From Physella acuta (lineage: Eukaryota > Mollusca > Gastropoda > Physidae), in NCBI RefSeq assembly GCF_028476545.1, contig NW_026733099.1, forward strand, positions 310,001 to 374,000: a stretch of DNA of 64,000 bases, given 5' to 3'. Made by a program: the position numbers and the translations under genes. Positions 33,900-47,195 of this stretch are shown here, in pieces. How positions within the stretch are numbered: position 1 is the first letter of the stretch; every line of letters begins with the position of its first letter. The notes beneath the pieces are model-generated. The model made no database searches. It was not told where the DNA came from and worked only from the letters and a program-made list of their open reading frames with translations.

Positions 33900-34850
33900 C
33901 ACTCCCGGTTTATTTACAATGTCATTCTTTAGTAAGCTTTTTTAAGCTATAGTTCCATTTATTTTAGTCTAGTTCTAATGCCATTTTATTTTCTCCATTT
34001 GATTACTCTATATGCAATTGGTGTTGATGTCGTTGATGATGTGTAAAACTAGCTAATAAATTATTATTACTGATTTAATGTTAAAAACAATTAAATTAAT
34101 TTTTAAACAAATCTCTTTGAGGACTGCTATAGATATAGATGTTTGAAAGGGAAGAATGTTTGATTTGATGCGTCTCATTGTAATAACATAACTTTTCCGA
34201 TTGCTTAAAATGTGTATCCTTTTACTACTCTGTAATCCCACATTTATTTCAGCTCTACTTAAAAACCCAAACCCCCACCCCTACTACCTCAGCCCTAATA
34301 TTTTTAAAATTGTTATAGAATTATCGCCGGATTGAGAAACAAATAAATCACAAATGAGTGTCAAGCAACTTTGATAATAAGCGATTCGGTTTGTACTAAA
34401 TACATTTACCTAATTTTTCTGTGTATGAGTGTTTAATTTGGCAACAATTTGAATTTTTCGTTTAAGAAAATTTGAGAAGTTGAGAATACGTTTAAACGTC
34501 GTTTTTTTTTTCTTTTATATAATTTAGCAATAATTTCTTATTTTAATGAACGCATATTATTACTTCGTTTGTTCATTTTTTGCAGCTGCATTTATAAATT
34601 ACCTCCCTTATATAGCTTTAAATGGAGGGAATGTATAGTCAATAGTCTCTATCTATGTCGTCAAATCAAATATCAGTATTGTGTTTGTAATTTTTACTTT
34701 AATTTTTGTTTACATCAACATTAAAACACAATAATATTTGGCATGCCAAAATGTAATACATATATATATTAAAACTAATTAAAACTAGACTAAGCAGATT
34801 GATAGGACAATAATTAAACATGTATCTTACCATGTTAAGGACGTCCTACA
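33900..34850 (+). repeat. hairpin-end family fragments
   Basis: 33980-34280 matches 9950-10260 and 34560-34840 matches 27520-27720. Phrases include 'cagctgcatttataaattacctccc' and 'gtcgtcaaatcaaatatcagtattgtg'. Confidence 0.6.
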
Positions 34851-34857
34851 ATCGCTA

Positions 34858-34922
34858 GTCAGGACCGAGATCTGAACTGGAGATCTTCTGGCTAGTAGCA
34901 GGTTGCTCTACCAATCGTTCAC
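34858..34922 (-). repeat. tRNA-like head of a SINE
   Basis: On the minus strand TGGTAGAGCA at 34913-34904 is a good A box and CCAGTTCAGATCTC at 34880-34867 an acceptable B box. It continues into 'gactagcgattgtaggacgtcc', the same junction as the SINE at 27.85 kb. Confidence 0.5.
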
Positions 34923-35048
34923 GTCGTCGAGGGGTATTTAAAAATGTTACCTGAACCAGCCACATTATGTTGACAGGAGACTTGTTGATATGCTACCGCT
35001 TAGTGCTAAATCAAAACAACGTTCTGCAGTATGGAGCTATACCCTATA

Positions 35049-35111
35049 TCAGGGGTCTCCAAACTTTTCAGCCCGAGGGCCGTATTAACTATCAAATATC
35101 AGTTCGGGGGC
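35049..35111 (+). mobile_element. left end of a CAGGGGTCTCCAAAC hAT MITE, interrupted
   Basis: CAGGGGTCTCCAAACTTTTCAGCCCGAGGGCC matches the first 65 bp of the element at 7891. It is then interrupted by a CAGAGTTT.. terminus at 35112, a nested insertion. Confidence 0.65.
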
Positions 35112-35490
35112 CAGAGTTTTTTAAGGCATATCTTCAGGGTCTACCGCCCCCCCCCCCCCAATGAAATATAATTTATATAGAAATATATACACATTTCAAG
35201 TGTCACCCCCCCCCCCCCCCCCCCCCGAGATCCACGTTTGCTCTCAAATTGTTCTTCACGTATTTCATTCTTGAAATTGTTTGTTCACACAGGTATGTTG
35301 TTCGAAAATTTGAAAGGTACTTTGATGCACGAGTTTTAATGCTAGGAAAGTTTCCTTGTTCATAAACGTATGAAAACCCATTCGCCATTCTTTGAACGTG
35401 TCTCCAAGGAAGTCATTTTCTTGCAATTCAATGACCTCCAGCTGCAGTTCATCTTTGCAACTGGCCACATTTGCTTTACAGTATAATATT
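35112..35490 (-). mobile_element. remnant of an autonomous hAT element of the G/C-run family
   Basis: 35112-35226 reads as the inverse of the 29968 MITE (CAGAGTTTTTTAAGG end, then two C runs separated by an AT-rich segment). It continues directly into hAT transposase coding sequence at 35227. This links the G/C-run MITEs to a specific transposase. The N-terminal part and the other terminus are missing. Confidence 0.65.
35227..35480 (-). pseudogene. hAT transposase C-terminal fragment (dimerisation region)
   Basis: On the minus strand one frame reads CKDELQLEVIELQ and a second, overlapping frame reads NFPSIKTRASKYLSNFRTTY followed by LCEQTISRMK. This is the order of the C-terminal hAT dimerisation domain of GTF2IRD2/ZBED-type proteins (LQ-E-I-LQ, then FP..R.A....FgsTY.CEQ.FS.MK..K...R). 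The switch of frame between about 35380 and 35400 marks a frameshift. Only the last 85 or so residues remain, against 500-600 in a full transposase. The C-terminus runs into a C run. Confidence 0.7.
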
Positions 35491-36172
35491 TGTTGCGAAT
35501 TTTGAAAATTAAATAATATAACTATTAATATTCCGGTATAAACCCTACCGGTATAGTAACAGTATTATATTTGTATCAAATAAAAACTTTGAAATCTTAA
35601 TTAGCATGGTAAACCAAATATACTTCTGGTTAATCTTAAAATCTGACCTGATGACGATAAGATCTATAGCCTGCTACATTTAGACTCGACTTAATATCGA
35701 CAACCTGAACATGTGCTACAAATGAATAATGCGCGACCATTGTATCAGTCTTGTATCTATAATGTATCTTAAAGTATTTACAGCAACATTAAAACACAAT
35801 AATAATTAACATACCGATATGTATTCTAGAATCAAAACTTGACTACCTAATATATAAAAGACAACAGATGGGCCCTTTTTCTCTGACATGATAAGATATA
35901 ACCTAACGGACATCAACATCATAGCTGTACATAATGGAACCAAAGGCTGTATGTTTAAAGCATCATCAGGCGATGTTGGCTGAAGTTTAATATAGAAACA
36001 TAAGACCATCGCAATGTTAAAATGGTGTGTTAAAAAGGGAAGTAAATCTATTAATTAAGTTGTCTAAATAATAATCTTCAGAGAGGTTTATTTTATAACT
36101 CTATTGTAGCTTCATTTATTCATGGTGTAGTACAATTGGTAGTCAGAGAGTATATATACATTCGGTCTAAAA
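35491..36172. repeat. hairpin-end family fragment
   Basis: 35620-35830 resembles the inverse of 46560-46700 ('aatcttaaaatctgacctgatg', 'acatgtgctac'). The remainder is unrecognised. A minus-strand 67-codon frame at 35806-36009 has no recognisable similarity. Confidence 0.4.
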
Positions 36173-36252
36173 CAGGTGTCGGCAAATTGTTGAGACTGTA
36201 GAGCCAAAAGTTACAATTTACAAAATTTTCCAGTTTTAAAGAGCCACTAACA
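36173..36252 (+). mobile_element. terminal fragment of the long hAT family
   Basis: CAGGTGTCGGCAA is followed by 'agagccaaaagttacaattta' and 'tttaaagagccac', the inverse of the 3' end seen at 946 and 33024. Only about 80 bp remain. Confidence 0.6.
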
Positions 36253-36254
36253 TA

Positions 36255-36716
36255 AGGCGGTGATGGATTTAAAACCTGCTGTTAAGAAACTTGGTGGGGG
36301 TGGGTCTGGGTGCTGACCCTGTGGGTGGACGATGTAACTCCTGCACCTGACTCTCTTGGACCTTGGAATACAGCTTGTACTCTGGAATACTGCCACGCAT
36401 TTGCTGGGAGTAGACGATGGCCGTAGGTGCATTAGCTGTCTGAGTTCCTAAAGATTTGCACAAGACTCCACGCAGGGGAACTAACTCTGACAGCTTGGCA
36501 GTATTCTTCATCTTTTGTCTTGGAGTTGCCAAAATCTGATCAGCTCTAGGGGTTAGCCCTAGGTCACCCAGTATATAACGGCCATCTTTTTTTTTCTCTG
36601 GCTTGTTTTTCTGCGACACTCTGATGAGTAACAGTTTTGCGGTTAGGAACAAACGTAAGTGATATTTGCTCATTTGGAAGGACATCACGCTTGGCCATCT
36701 TAATCCCCATGGCCTG
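36255..36716 (-). pseudogene. coding-like fragment of a host-like gene, unknown family
   Basis: On the minus strand an ATG at 36710-36708 opens MGIKMAKRDVLPNEQ in one frame. After a run of nine A near 36591-36599 the protein-like sequence continues in another frame (YILGDLGLTPRADQ, later SIPEYKLYSKVQESQ) to a stop at about 36269. Composition is far less AT-rich than the flanks. The last part loosely resembles the first helix and strand of a double-stranded-RNA-binding domain, but this is a weak guess. No poly-A tail is seen. It begins just outside the hairpin at about 36728-36745, as the fragment at 16.3 kb does. Confidence 0.4.
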
Positions 36717-37336
36717 TTTTAAGTTTGTTCCCGAATGGGAATCGGAAATTAGAGAAGATGCACGTGTTCGGATCGGTTTTCAATGTTAGAGATCTTAATT
36801 ATCGCAAACGATTATGCGTAGTTTTACTGTCTATGTATATATTATGCAGCAGATATTTAAATTTTTAGAAGAAAAAGTTTAAAAACCTTATAAGTTTAAG
36901 CTGTTAATTTTGTTTTAAGTTAAATTATTTATTATCTTTTAATCAATTTTGCTTATAAAAATGTCTTTGCTTTTATTATAAATTTCTTTCAATTATATTT
37001 CTTAATTATCTCCCTTTCTAAAATGCGGATTGAGTGCAAATTTAATGTTATGTTCCGCTATTTGTAATTTAATGAATTTTCCTTTTGTTAACCTTGCCAT
37101 CCGACTGAAAATATATTTGTATCCAACATAAACGTATAATTCTGAATTAGCTTGTAAAACACAATATAGTTGTATCTAGGTAATTTTAAAACCGGACCTG
37201 ATGACCAAATGTCGACAACATTGGGCATGTTTTACATTTAAATCATATGCTACGTTTGTATAAGTATATTGTTTGTAGTGTATCTTACAATTTTTACATC
37301 AACATTAAAACATAATAAAGCATAATAATAATCGGC
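36717..37336 (-). repeat. hairpin-end family copy, inverted
   Basis: Inverse of 46560-47160. It starts with the hairpin TGTTCCCGAATGGGAATC, then 'gcaaacgattatgcg', 'tactgtctatg', 'cagatcgga'-type segments and 'aaatgtcgacaacattgggcatg'. It is interrupted at 37337 by a hAT MITE and resumes at 37605. Confidence 0.75.
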
Positions 37337-37344
37337 ATTCCAAT

Positions 37345-37604
37345 CAGTAGCGTAGCGAGGGGGGGGGGGCGGGGGGGACATATGTTCCCGGGCACCGACC
37401 TTAGGGGGGCGCCAAATTGAAAGTTTGAGGGGGGTGCAAATGAAAAGTTCGAGGGGGGGGGGGGGGGTGCAAATCGAAAGTTTGAGGGGGGTGCAAATGA
37501 AAAGTTCGAGGGGGGGGGGGGGGCGCAAATCGAAAATTTGCTCCCAAGGGGGCGCGAAATTGAAAGTATGTCCCCGGGCGCCGGGAAGGGTCGCTACGCC
37601 TCTG
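37345..37604 (+). mobile_element. hAT MITE, CAGTGGCGTAGCGAGG family, complete
   Basis: The 260-bp element has ends CAGTAGCGTAGCGAGG and CGCTACGCCTCTG and a perfect 8-bp duplication ATTCCAAT (37337-37344 and 37605-37612). The related family copy near 46490-46520 (inverted) reads through ATTCCAAT once, an empty site. The interior has repeated G runs with 'gcaaatgaaaagttcgagg'. Confidence 0.93.
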
Positions 37605-37868
37605 ATTCCAATATGTAATCTTTGCATATATTAAAGAATCCAAACCTGACTACCAAGAACATTAAACCCTTATCAAATTGTGCTAGAAGAAAGTTGCATA
37701 AAATGTCTTGTTAAACACAGGATTTCATACAGTAATATACATTCAGATGGCTTTTATTCACTCTCTTTCACAGTCCATTTCGGCTTAAACAATGTTCATT
37801 ACATATGCATTACCTATCTCACTTTCTTCCTGAAGATGAAACGTTATATTTTTTTTTTTCAGCGTGTA

Positions 37869-38487
37869 ATGTTAAAACTAGTACATCAACAACCGTCTAA
37901 CTACTGTATCTGAACAATCACTTATAGAAATCAATACATCCCATTTTACAATAATGTTATATAATACGTGTGTAATCCAATATTTTCTATAGTATGTCCA
38001 TGTTATATGATATTGTGTAATGCAGTGGTTTTTATGTATGTCCATGCTCTATGCTACTTTTTCAATCAAATGGTTTCTAAAACATGCTCATGTTATATGA
38101 TACGTGTTTAACCCAATAGTTTATTTTGCATGTCTATGTTATATAATACATGTTTAACCCAATGGTTTCCAAAGCATGTCCATGTTATATAATACGTGTG
38201 TAATCCAATAGTTTATAAAACATGTCCATAATATATGACACGAGTAATCCAGTGGTTTCTAATGTAAATCCTGGCTAGTAGGTTTTGTAACAATGTTTCA
38301 CGTGGGGGAAGTTAGACGACGGGTGTTTCTAAACCCTTTGTATGTTGGCCGACGAAGGTAGCGGTTTCTGCTGTTTGATTCTAATATCCCCTGCAGAGTT
38401 AAAGGTAATAACGTGATAACAGGTAAACATGGGTTGCCACATTTAGAATGGACGATTAAAGTTGGTTGTACTTCCCTTATTATTAGA
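37869..38487 (-). repeat. inverted partner of 45866-46260, with a 45-bp minisatellite
   Basis: The outer parts match the inverse of 45866-46260 ('ataacgtgataac', 'ccgctacc', 'acatcaacaac'). Between about 37950 and 38270 a roughly 45-bp degenerate unit ('tccatgttatatgatacgtgtgtaatccaatggtttc') is repeated about seven times. The partner has only one or two units. Confidence 0.7.
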
Positions 38488-38930
38488 AAACTGTCTTACT
38501 TAATTTTAAATCAAACCATTTAAAATGTATAATTGCAAAATATATCAGCCATGAGACAACAAACCACACAGACATAGGCTGGCATGAAATAATCGAGTTT
38601 TAAATCGCTTTAATCACATTTATACCCTCCTTAGTTTATTTAATTCTCTACGCAACAGTGTGTGTTAGTTACTGTAGAACAATCACTGCTGTCGTCGATT
38701 TGTTTTTTTACACTGGCTGTATAGTAGTTCCTCCAATGTGATTAATTTGATTTTTTTTTAAACTGCGTTCTCCACTAGCAACGGACACTGGAAGTGTTAA
38801 TAGTAAACTCATAGAAAGCAACAACATTTGGTTTTACAACGACGTGTCATGGGATGATGACTAAATCAAATTTAAAATTAGATAATTATATGAAATGTTT
38901 AATATTAAAAGATGTAGATTAAAATAATAA
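38488..38930. other. AT-rich sequence, nothing recognised
   Basis: 38640-38720 shares 'cgcaacagtgtgtgttagttactgtagaacaatcactgctgt' with 43016-43060. No gene was seen. Confidence 0.35.
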
Positions 38931-38947
38931 TTATCTCATTATATTTA

Positions 38948-39372
38948 CAGAGGCGTGGCTTGGTGAGGGCAGGTGGGGTGGCCGCCAAACGTGGTAGATA
39001 ATAATATAAAACGCTCGTTACTGAATTATATAGAAATAAAGAATGTTGACTTCTATTTGGCATTACGGACTTATTTGTTTTCTATATCAAATGTGGGACA
39101 CCAAAATGAAAAAGGCAAAGTGACAGGTAAAAGGCTCGCCGGCCTGTCCAAATGAGTGAAGGGGGCGCATTTTTACCTACGCGAATATCTATTAATAGGC
39201 CTAATTTGAATAGGGGGCGCCACATTGATAGTTCGTCCTGGGCACCGAAATGGATCGCTACGCAAAGTTCTTAATTATTATGGCGATTACAAATTTGTGT
39301 GCCCATCCCCTCCCCATATGGATGGCGCCCTAAACGACCGCCTAGTTCGCCTTATGGGTGGCGCCGGCCCTG
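38948..39372 (-). mobile_element. element with CAGAGGCGTGGC and CAGGGCCGGCGC ends
   Basis: The same order in inverse occurs at 52816-53336. One end is CAGAGGCGTGGCTTGG and the other, on the opposite strand, CAGGGCCGGCGC, both with a CAG start as in hAT MITEs. Flanking octamers do not match (TATATTTA against ACATATAC), so completeness is unproven. Short plus-strand frames are non-coding. Confidence 0.55.
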
Positions 39373-40660
39373 GACATATACCAAATAGCCTTCATCTTCA
39401 TAATCATATACGATCTGGATCCTCACATCACAAATTGTGCTGGCACATGGAAGCAAAATATCACTCGTATCAAGGCTCATATCAAAAGGATGCTTTTGGT
39501 TGGTGTGGTCGTTTATAGAGGCATCACTGAGCTTGTATTATTTATTTATTCTTGTCCCTGACAGGAGGGATCCAAAATTACAATTTGATTTTAGAAATAC
39601 AAGAAAATTTAATCTTAAGCGATCGTTGATAAAACACATATTGTTACGCTTTGCTACTGTCTTTAAACTAAAATAAAGCTGTAATTTAAAATTTGTTTTG
39701 AAAACACGCACAAAATCTTGAGTCAACTTAAAATGACATTTTATTTTATTAAAACTTTTTAAATACATTATCTTACATAAATTAAACAGCTATTAACTAA
39801 TGGCTTTGAGTTGTGTGTTCATTTGTTTTTCTAATTTATTTATAAATTAACTCCCTTATAATCAGTTCTATGGAGGCGAATTTCTAGCCAAACGCCTCAA
39901 TGCTGTTGCAAAAATCAAATACTCCACTATGTATACTTTGATTAATTATCAAATTGTCAACCGTACCTGCCTGAAATAGCATTGAATACAAAAAGTATAT
40001 TTAGTTTATCTTAAAATCTGGCCTTTTATCGATAACATCAAAATGTACTATATCTAGACCTGATTAATGTTTGTAATTATTTACAGCAACATCAAACCAC
40101 AAAAATAACTGGCATACCAGTATTTCATAACTTATTTTAAATAATTGATACTTTACAACTTAGAACATTATGCTAAAAGTAGATCATTTCTAGTAGAAAG
40201 CTGCATACACTGTCTCGGTTTACTCAGGAAAATACACAGTAATTTACTCTCAGGTGGCTTATATTCACTCACTTGTACGCTCAACACCGCCTCAACCAAT
40301 GCTCATTAGCCAGGCAGATTTATAGGAAAAAAAACATTTCTCTCACCCATGTTACAATTCTGCAGACGTGGATTTCAAACAATTTTTGACTTCCTTTCCC
40401 AGTTCATCAGACCATGTAGTTTAGACTGTAGGGACATCTGGCTCAGGGGACGTCCTGCTATTATTAGCTCCATCCTCTGACAAACGACAATAGTGTGTGA
40501 TCCAAGAGAGCTAATTTATTGACATTGTATCACGTTGGATGGAATATGATAGGCTTCACTACGTCTACATACTTGTTACAATGGAAATGCTAAATTATGT
40601 CGGTCTGTATAATTATAATTAAACTACTATTCATTTTTTTCGGAAATATATTCATAGCCT
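39373..40660. repeat. hairpin-end family fragments, inverted
   Basis: An inverted hairpin motif (GTCCCTGACAGGAGGGATCC) lies at about 39554-39573. 39840-40060 carries the 'aactccctt..gaggcg' and 'cttaaaatctggcc' landmarks. 40190-40470 carries 'gcatacactgtc', 'ctcaggtggc' and the SINE-like 'agtttagactgtaggg' body. 40662-40706 is a CT/CA simple repeat. Confidence 0.5.
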
Positions 40661-40706
40661 CTCTCTCTCTCTATCCCAACCCCCCCTCTCTCTCACACAC
40701 ACACAT

Positions 40707-42287
40707 TTGTTGCAGAACAAACAAAGTATAGAAGATGCGTTTGGTTTCTTCATTTTATTTGCACGTTTTAGGAATACACTGTTTCAACGTTATATCAAGA
40801 CGACTTTTGAAGGTTTTTCGTTCACTCTTTTGTTTCTAAAATTGTCCAGAACATTTATTTTTCAGTCGAAGAAGCAGGAGGCAGTAGGCCCCAAAAAATG
40901 GAAGAAAATAAAATGCCAAAAAGGGACTATTACACCACACACACACACATTATTTTCCATAGTGTTTATAATCAAACAACTAACACATATATTTATGAGG
41001 GTCTGTGTATCAAACAAAACAAGGCATGCGGAACTTGACAAAAAATTGTATAAAAAAAAGGGACGCCTACGGATTACTAAAATATAATTATTGTTTTGAT
41101 GAAAATTAACAAAATAGGGTCTAACATTGATAAGGTATCAGTAAGTAAATTAAACTGGTCAAATAACTTAGCATAAAGACTCACCGATATGTCGACACAG
41201 CGCTTCGTGCTAATTAACAATTATAAATACACTTGATTGTAACAATTGTTGCCGATTTTCTGTAATAGTTTATGTGCGGTTGTTAAATTAGATTTTATGG
41301 ATACGATTATGTTATTTACAATGACCAGTGGTTTTAGTGACTAAATCAATATAAAAACCATAAACCTTCATGCATATGGTTTTATAGTTATTATGCTACA
41401 TAAGTGCACAATTTTGACGTTGCATACAGAATATAAGACAAAAACATACTATTGGTTAAGGGCTAATCAATTTATTTGAATTCCACGCTTGTAAGATCTC
41501 AAATTAGGCCTAAAAATTACAACTTAATCTCAGTGTTGAAAAAAAGTATATTTTTAACGACTTAGTATAAATAAAGTATGCCCTATATTTTGAGCGTTTG
41601 GTTTATTTAAACATTTTTGTGACATACCAAAAAAAAAATGGAAAGTATTACACATTTTTTTTTTGTATTTAATAATTTTTTTCTGCACTCGTAGCTGCCT
41701 TATAATTAAACAATCTTAACACTTGTAAGTAGTAGCTTCCTTGGGCTCACGCCCTTAATCTCCGTTTAATTTCTTGCTTTATACCCAAAAACATAAAATT
41801 ACGCGGTCAGCGTTCGTGCAAAGTCCGGAAACTATCTAGAATAGTTTATGCTAGACTTTCATAAGTCTGGAAAACCATTTGTTTTTAGGCTGGCTGTTAA
41901 AAAAAAAATCTTTATAATGTTATGAATTTAATTTGAGAAAATTAAAACGTGTCCATGGTGTCTGTTAGTCGGCAGCGTGTAAACGTAACGTGTGAATGTG
42001 CTAAGACTAAAATGTTCTTTAATGAAAGAGTAGGCTTTGTTTACCTCTCGATTTTACACAACATTTTTCCAAAATATATTCAGAGGTTGGAGGCAGTCAT
42101 ACATTTTTTTTTATTATTTCAAGATTACAATATTTCCTCTATACTTCGTATACGAGAAAGTTAATTAAATATTTTTAATACATTTATTTTCAAATACAAA
42201 TTATAACAATCAGCATATGCAAATGAATGCCTTCGTTTAGCGCATCATTGCAATGTTACGATCGTTGATTAATTTTACATTTCATTA
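40707..42287. other. mostly unrecognised AT-rich sequence
   Basis: 41220-41400 matches family sequence at 13690-13850 ('ctgtaatagtttatgtgcggt', 'atgaccag'). 42115-42163 is an end of the 33222 element ('ctctatacttcgtatacgagaaagtt'). A 126-codon frame at 40707-41087 is low-complexity and not convincing. Confidence 0.35.
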
Positions 42288-42295
42288 ATGTATAC

Positions 42296-43186
<891 letters not shown>

Positions 43187-43194
43187 ATGTATAC

Positions 43195-44160
43195 GTTGTA
43201 TTCTTAATTTCGTCAGTCTTTACAACAACAAATACAAATACATACAAATAATAATTAAAGTTAGTAGTATTAAAAAAATAATAAGACATATTGAATATAT
43301 CAGTACAAAACGAAACATGTATTATTTTATAAATCAAGTTAACCACTTGCAACGGCTACCATACAAATATAAGCAAGTCTCAATGTAATAGTCGCAAGTA
43401 CAAAACTTCAAATAGTAGGACTTGAAGACAATAGACGTGCCTCACAACCCAGCACTCAAGCAACAAGGCTCATGAACGTGTGTTGTTATCGCCCCTGTTG
43501 AAAGGGGACCAGAAATACAAATAGAGTTAATATAGCCATTTAGATAACTTGCTTAGAATTTATATAATCAAGATTTCATTGACACATGTATGCAAAATTA
43601 GAACAAAACACATTTTTAAATACAAAACAAAGTTTTATCAATTCAGTTTTAAAAGTAAAAACACTGAGATAGTGGTAATTTTGTTTAATTCGTATTTAAT
43701 TCTTTGTACTTAAATATGTAATGTTTATTTCCTTTGAAACAAATTATTAATATTATTTAAAAAAAAAGGTGAAGTAATACGTTGTGACAGGTCCCCCACC
43801 TACGGCAATAGTTGACATTCTTACAGACTTTACAACTTCAAATATGCGAGGTCACTTTTACAATTAATGACACCTTTCTACATTGTTAGTTTTGTCCGTG
43901 TAGGAATTGAGCCAGAAATATGTATTAATTTATGCGAGTGTATACCATGAAACGTATTGTAAGCAACTAAAAAGAAAACACATTAAACATATTCGACATA
44001 TGAGGACTGGTGTAGGTTTACAATTTTCAGCTATGCTGTTGTCTGTCATACATGAATATGCATATAAATACATAGTGTTATGGATATTGGGCAGTTTTTA
44101 ATTACGTTTACTGGAGTAAACTGTTCTTTCTGAAAAAAAACTCAGGGAAATAGGGTTTTT
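43195..44160. other. AT-rich sequence, nothing recognised
   Basis: Frames of up to 64 codons have no similarity. No inverted ends were noticed. Confidence 0.35.
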
Positions 44161-44224
44161 AGGGGAGAGTGTGGGGGGCTGTTTGTGTAAAATGTTGGTC
44201 TGGTTCAGGGTTCAGTTAAGGGTT

Positions 44225-44975
<751 letters not shown>

Positions 44976-45099
44976 ATGACGTCACACTCAGAGGGGGGGG
45001 GGGGGAGTGGGATCCGTAATTTTGTGACGGTGTGTGATGAGGGGGAGGGGGTTTCAGATGGTGTGATGTCACACTTTTGCATTATAAAAAGCAATGTTA

Positions 45100-45780
45100 G
45101 AAAAATAATTTTAGAAGTTATTTCGCGTTTTAGAAAACTGTTTTAATACATTGTAATTTGAATTGATTAAAATACACTATTTTGACATAGTTTAGAGAAG
45201 ATTTTGGAAAAATATCGATGTTTAAAAAAAAATTAAAAAACGGAAATGTTTTTCGTATAAGGAAGATCGCTTACAACTGTAATAAAACCTAACGCGTCGC
45301 AACTATAATTAATTGTTGACTCCCCGTTTGGGGGACAAGTCTAAATGCAATATAAATACAATGGTGCCACTACAAATAAAAACCAGGACAAAAATCGTCT
45401 TTGAGATACGAGCTATGGTGCAAGAGATGCTTTACTTCCAATTCCAGCACAACTTGTGATACGAAGAACCGGATCAGGTGGTTTCACAATTTGTTGAGAA
45501 GACACTTGAAACATAATATTTACACACACATAAACTAGTTCCTAAAAATAAAGGGAAACAAATATATATTTATATATTTCCCAATTAATATTTGCAAACA
45601 CCAGAGACAACTGATTACACTGAAGCCTAACATATCTACACAACGTGTAATAACTTTATATAGGCTTTTAATGAATACAAAATACTAGTAAATATATTAA
45701 TAACAGAATGCTAATTTGATCAAATTTAGAAACATTTTTATAAATACATTTCACTAAAAATTGATTTGATGATATTAAAT
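45100..45780 (+). repeat. hairpin-end family copy
   Basis: It contains the hairpin CTCCCCGTTTGGGGGAC at 45321-45337, then 'atggtgccactac', 'gagatacgagctatggtgc', 'aaccggatcaggtggtttcac' and 'ttcctaaa', in the order seen at 14137-14350, 30440-30660 and 51190-51430. Confidence 0.65.
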
Positions 45781-45865
45781 GATTTTCAGATGTATTTGTA
45801 TAGCTGTCACATTGTATCCACACACTTTGCGATTTTTTCTTTCTTTTGATTTAGAAAAGGAAGAA

Positions 45866-46260
45866 CAACCAAGTTTAATCGTCCATTCTAAATATGGCAA
45901 CCCATGTTTACCAGTTATCACGTTATTACCTTTAACTCTGCAAGGGATATTAGAATCAAACAGCAGAAACCGCTACCTTCGTCAGCCAACATACAAAGGG
46001 TTTAGAAACAACCGTCGTCTAACTTCCCCTACGTGAAACATTGTTACAAAACCTACTAGCCAGGATTTACATTAGAAACCACACCACTGGATTACGAAAA
46101 AAATCATATAACATGGACATGCTTTAAAAAAATATTGGATTATACACGTATTACATAACATTATTGTAAAATGGGATGTATTGATTTCTATAAGTGGTTG
46201 TTCAGATACAGTAGTAAGACAGTTGTTGATGTACCAGTATTAACATGGATGCTGAAAAAA
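45866..46260 (+). repeat. inverted partner of 37869-38487
   Basis: It reads 'gtccattctaaatatggcaacccatgtttacc', 'cagcagaaaccgctacc', 'ctagccaggatttacattagaaacca' and 'acatcccatttt'-type landmarks. 15440-15510 shares the 'ctagccaagacttacattagaaacca' part directly. Confidence 0.7.
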
Positions 46261-47165
46261 AATATAACGTTTCAGCTTCAGGAAGAAAAGGAGATAGGTA
46301 ATGCATATTTAATTAACATTGTTTAAGCCGAAATGGACTGTGAAAGAGAGTGAATAAAAGCCATCTGAATGTATATTACTGTATGGTATCCTGTGTTTAA
46401 CAAGACATTTTATGCAGCTTTCTTCTAGCACAATTTGATAAGGGCTTAATGTTCTTGGTAGTCAGGTTTGGATTCTTTAATATATGTAAAGATTACATAT
46501 TGGAATGCCAATTATTATTGTGCTTTATTGTGCTTTAATGTTGATGTACAAAGTGTAAGTTACACCACAAACAATATGCTGATACAAACGTAGCATATGA
46601 TTTAAATGTAACACATGCCCATGTTGTCGACATTTAGTCAGGTCTAGATGTAATAGCTCCCCATGTTATCGATATCAGGTCAGGTTTTAAGATTACCCAG
46701 ATATAATTATATTGTGTTTTACAATGCTAATTCAGAATTATAAGTTTATGTTGGATACAAATATAATATGTTCAGTCGGATGGCAGGGTTAACAAAAGGA
46801 AAATTCATTAAATTATACATAGCGGAACATAACATTAAATTTGCATTAATTTTGAATTTATTAAGGGAGATAATTAAGACATATAATTGCAAAAAATCAA
46901 TAATAAAAGCAAAGACATTTTCTAATAGCAAAATCAATTTAATGAGAAAAAATTATTTAAATTATTTAAAGAACTAAAAGTATTAGTTTTAAAATTTCAT
47001 TTTTTTTTTTTTATTTCTTTAAAATTGTTAAATAACTGCTGTATTATATATATACTAAGACAGTAAAATTACGCATAATCGTATGCAATAATTATGATCA
47101 CTAACATTGTATAGCGTTTGATTCCAAGTAACGACATATTAATTTTAGATTCCCACTCGGGAACA
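46261..47165 (+). repeat. hairpin-end family copy ending in hairpin at 47147-47164
   Basis: Landmarks as at 15560-16185, ending GATTCCCACTCGGGAAC. Near 46495-46515 it carries the single ATTCCAAT that serves as the empty site for the 37345 MITE. Confidence 0.7.
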
Positions 47166-47195
47166 CACTTAAATTATTAAAAAAATGTATATAAA

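Noticed and set aside
40707-41087. 126-codon frame
   Set aside because: Low-complexity, lysine- and phenylalanine-rich product in AT-rich DNA with no splice or similarity support.
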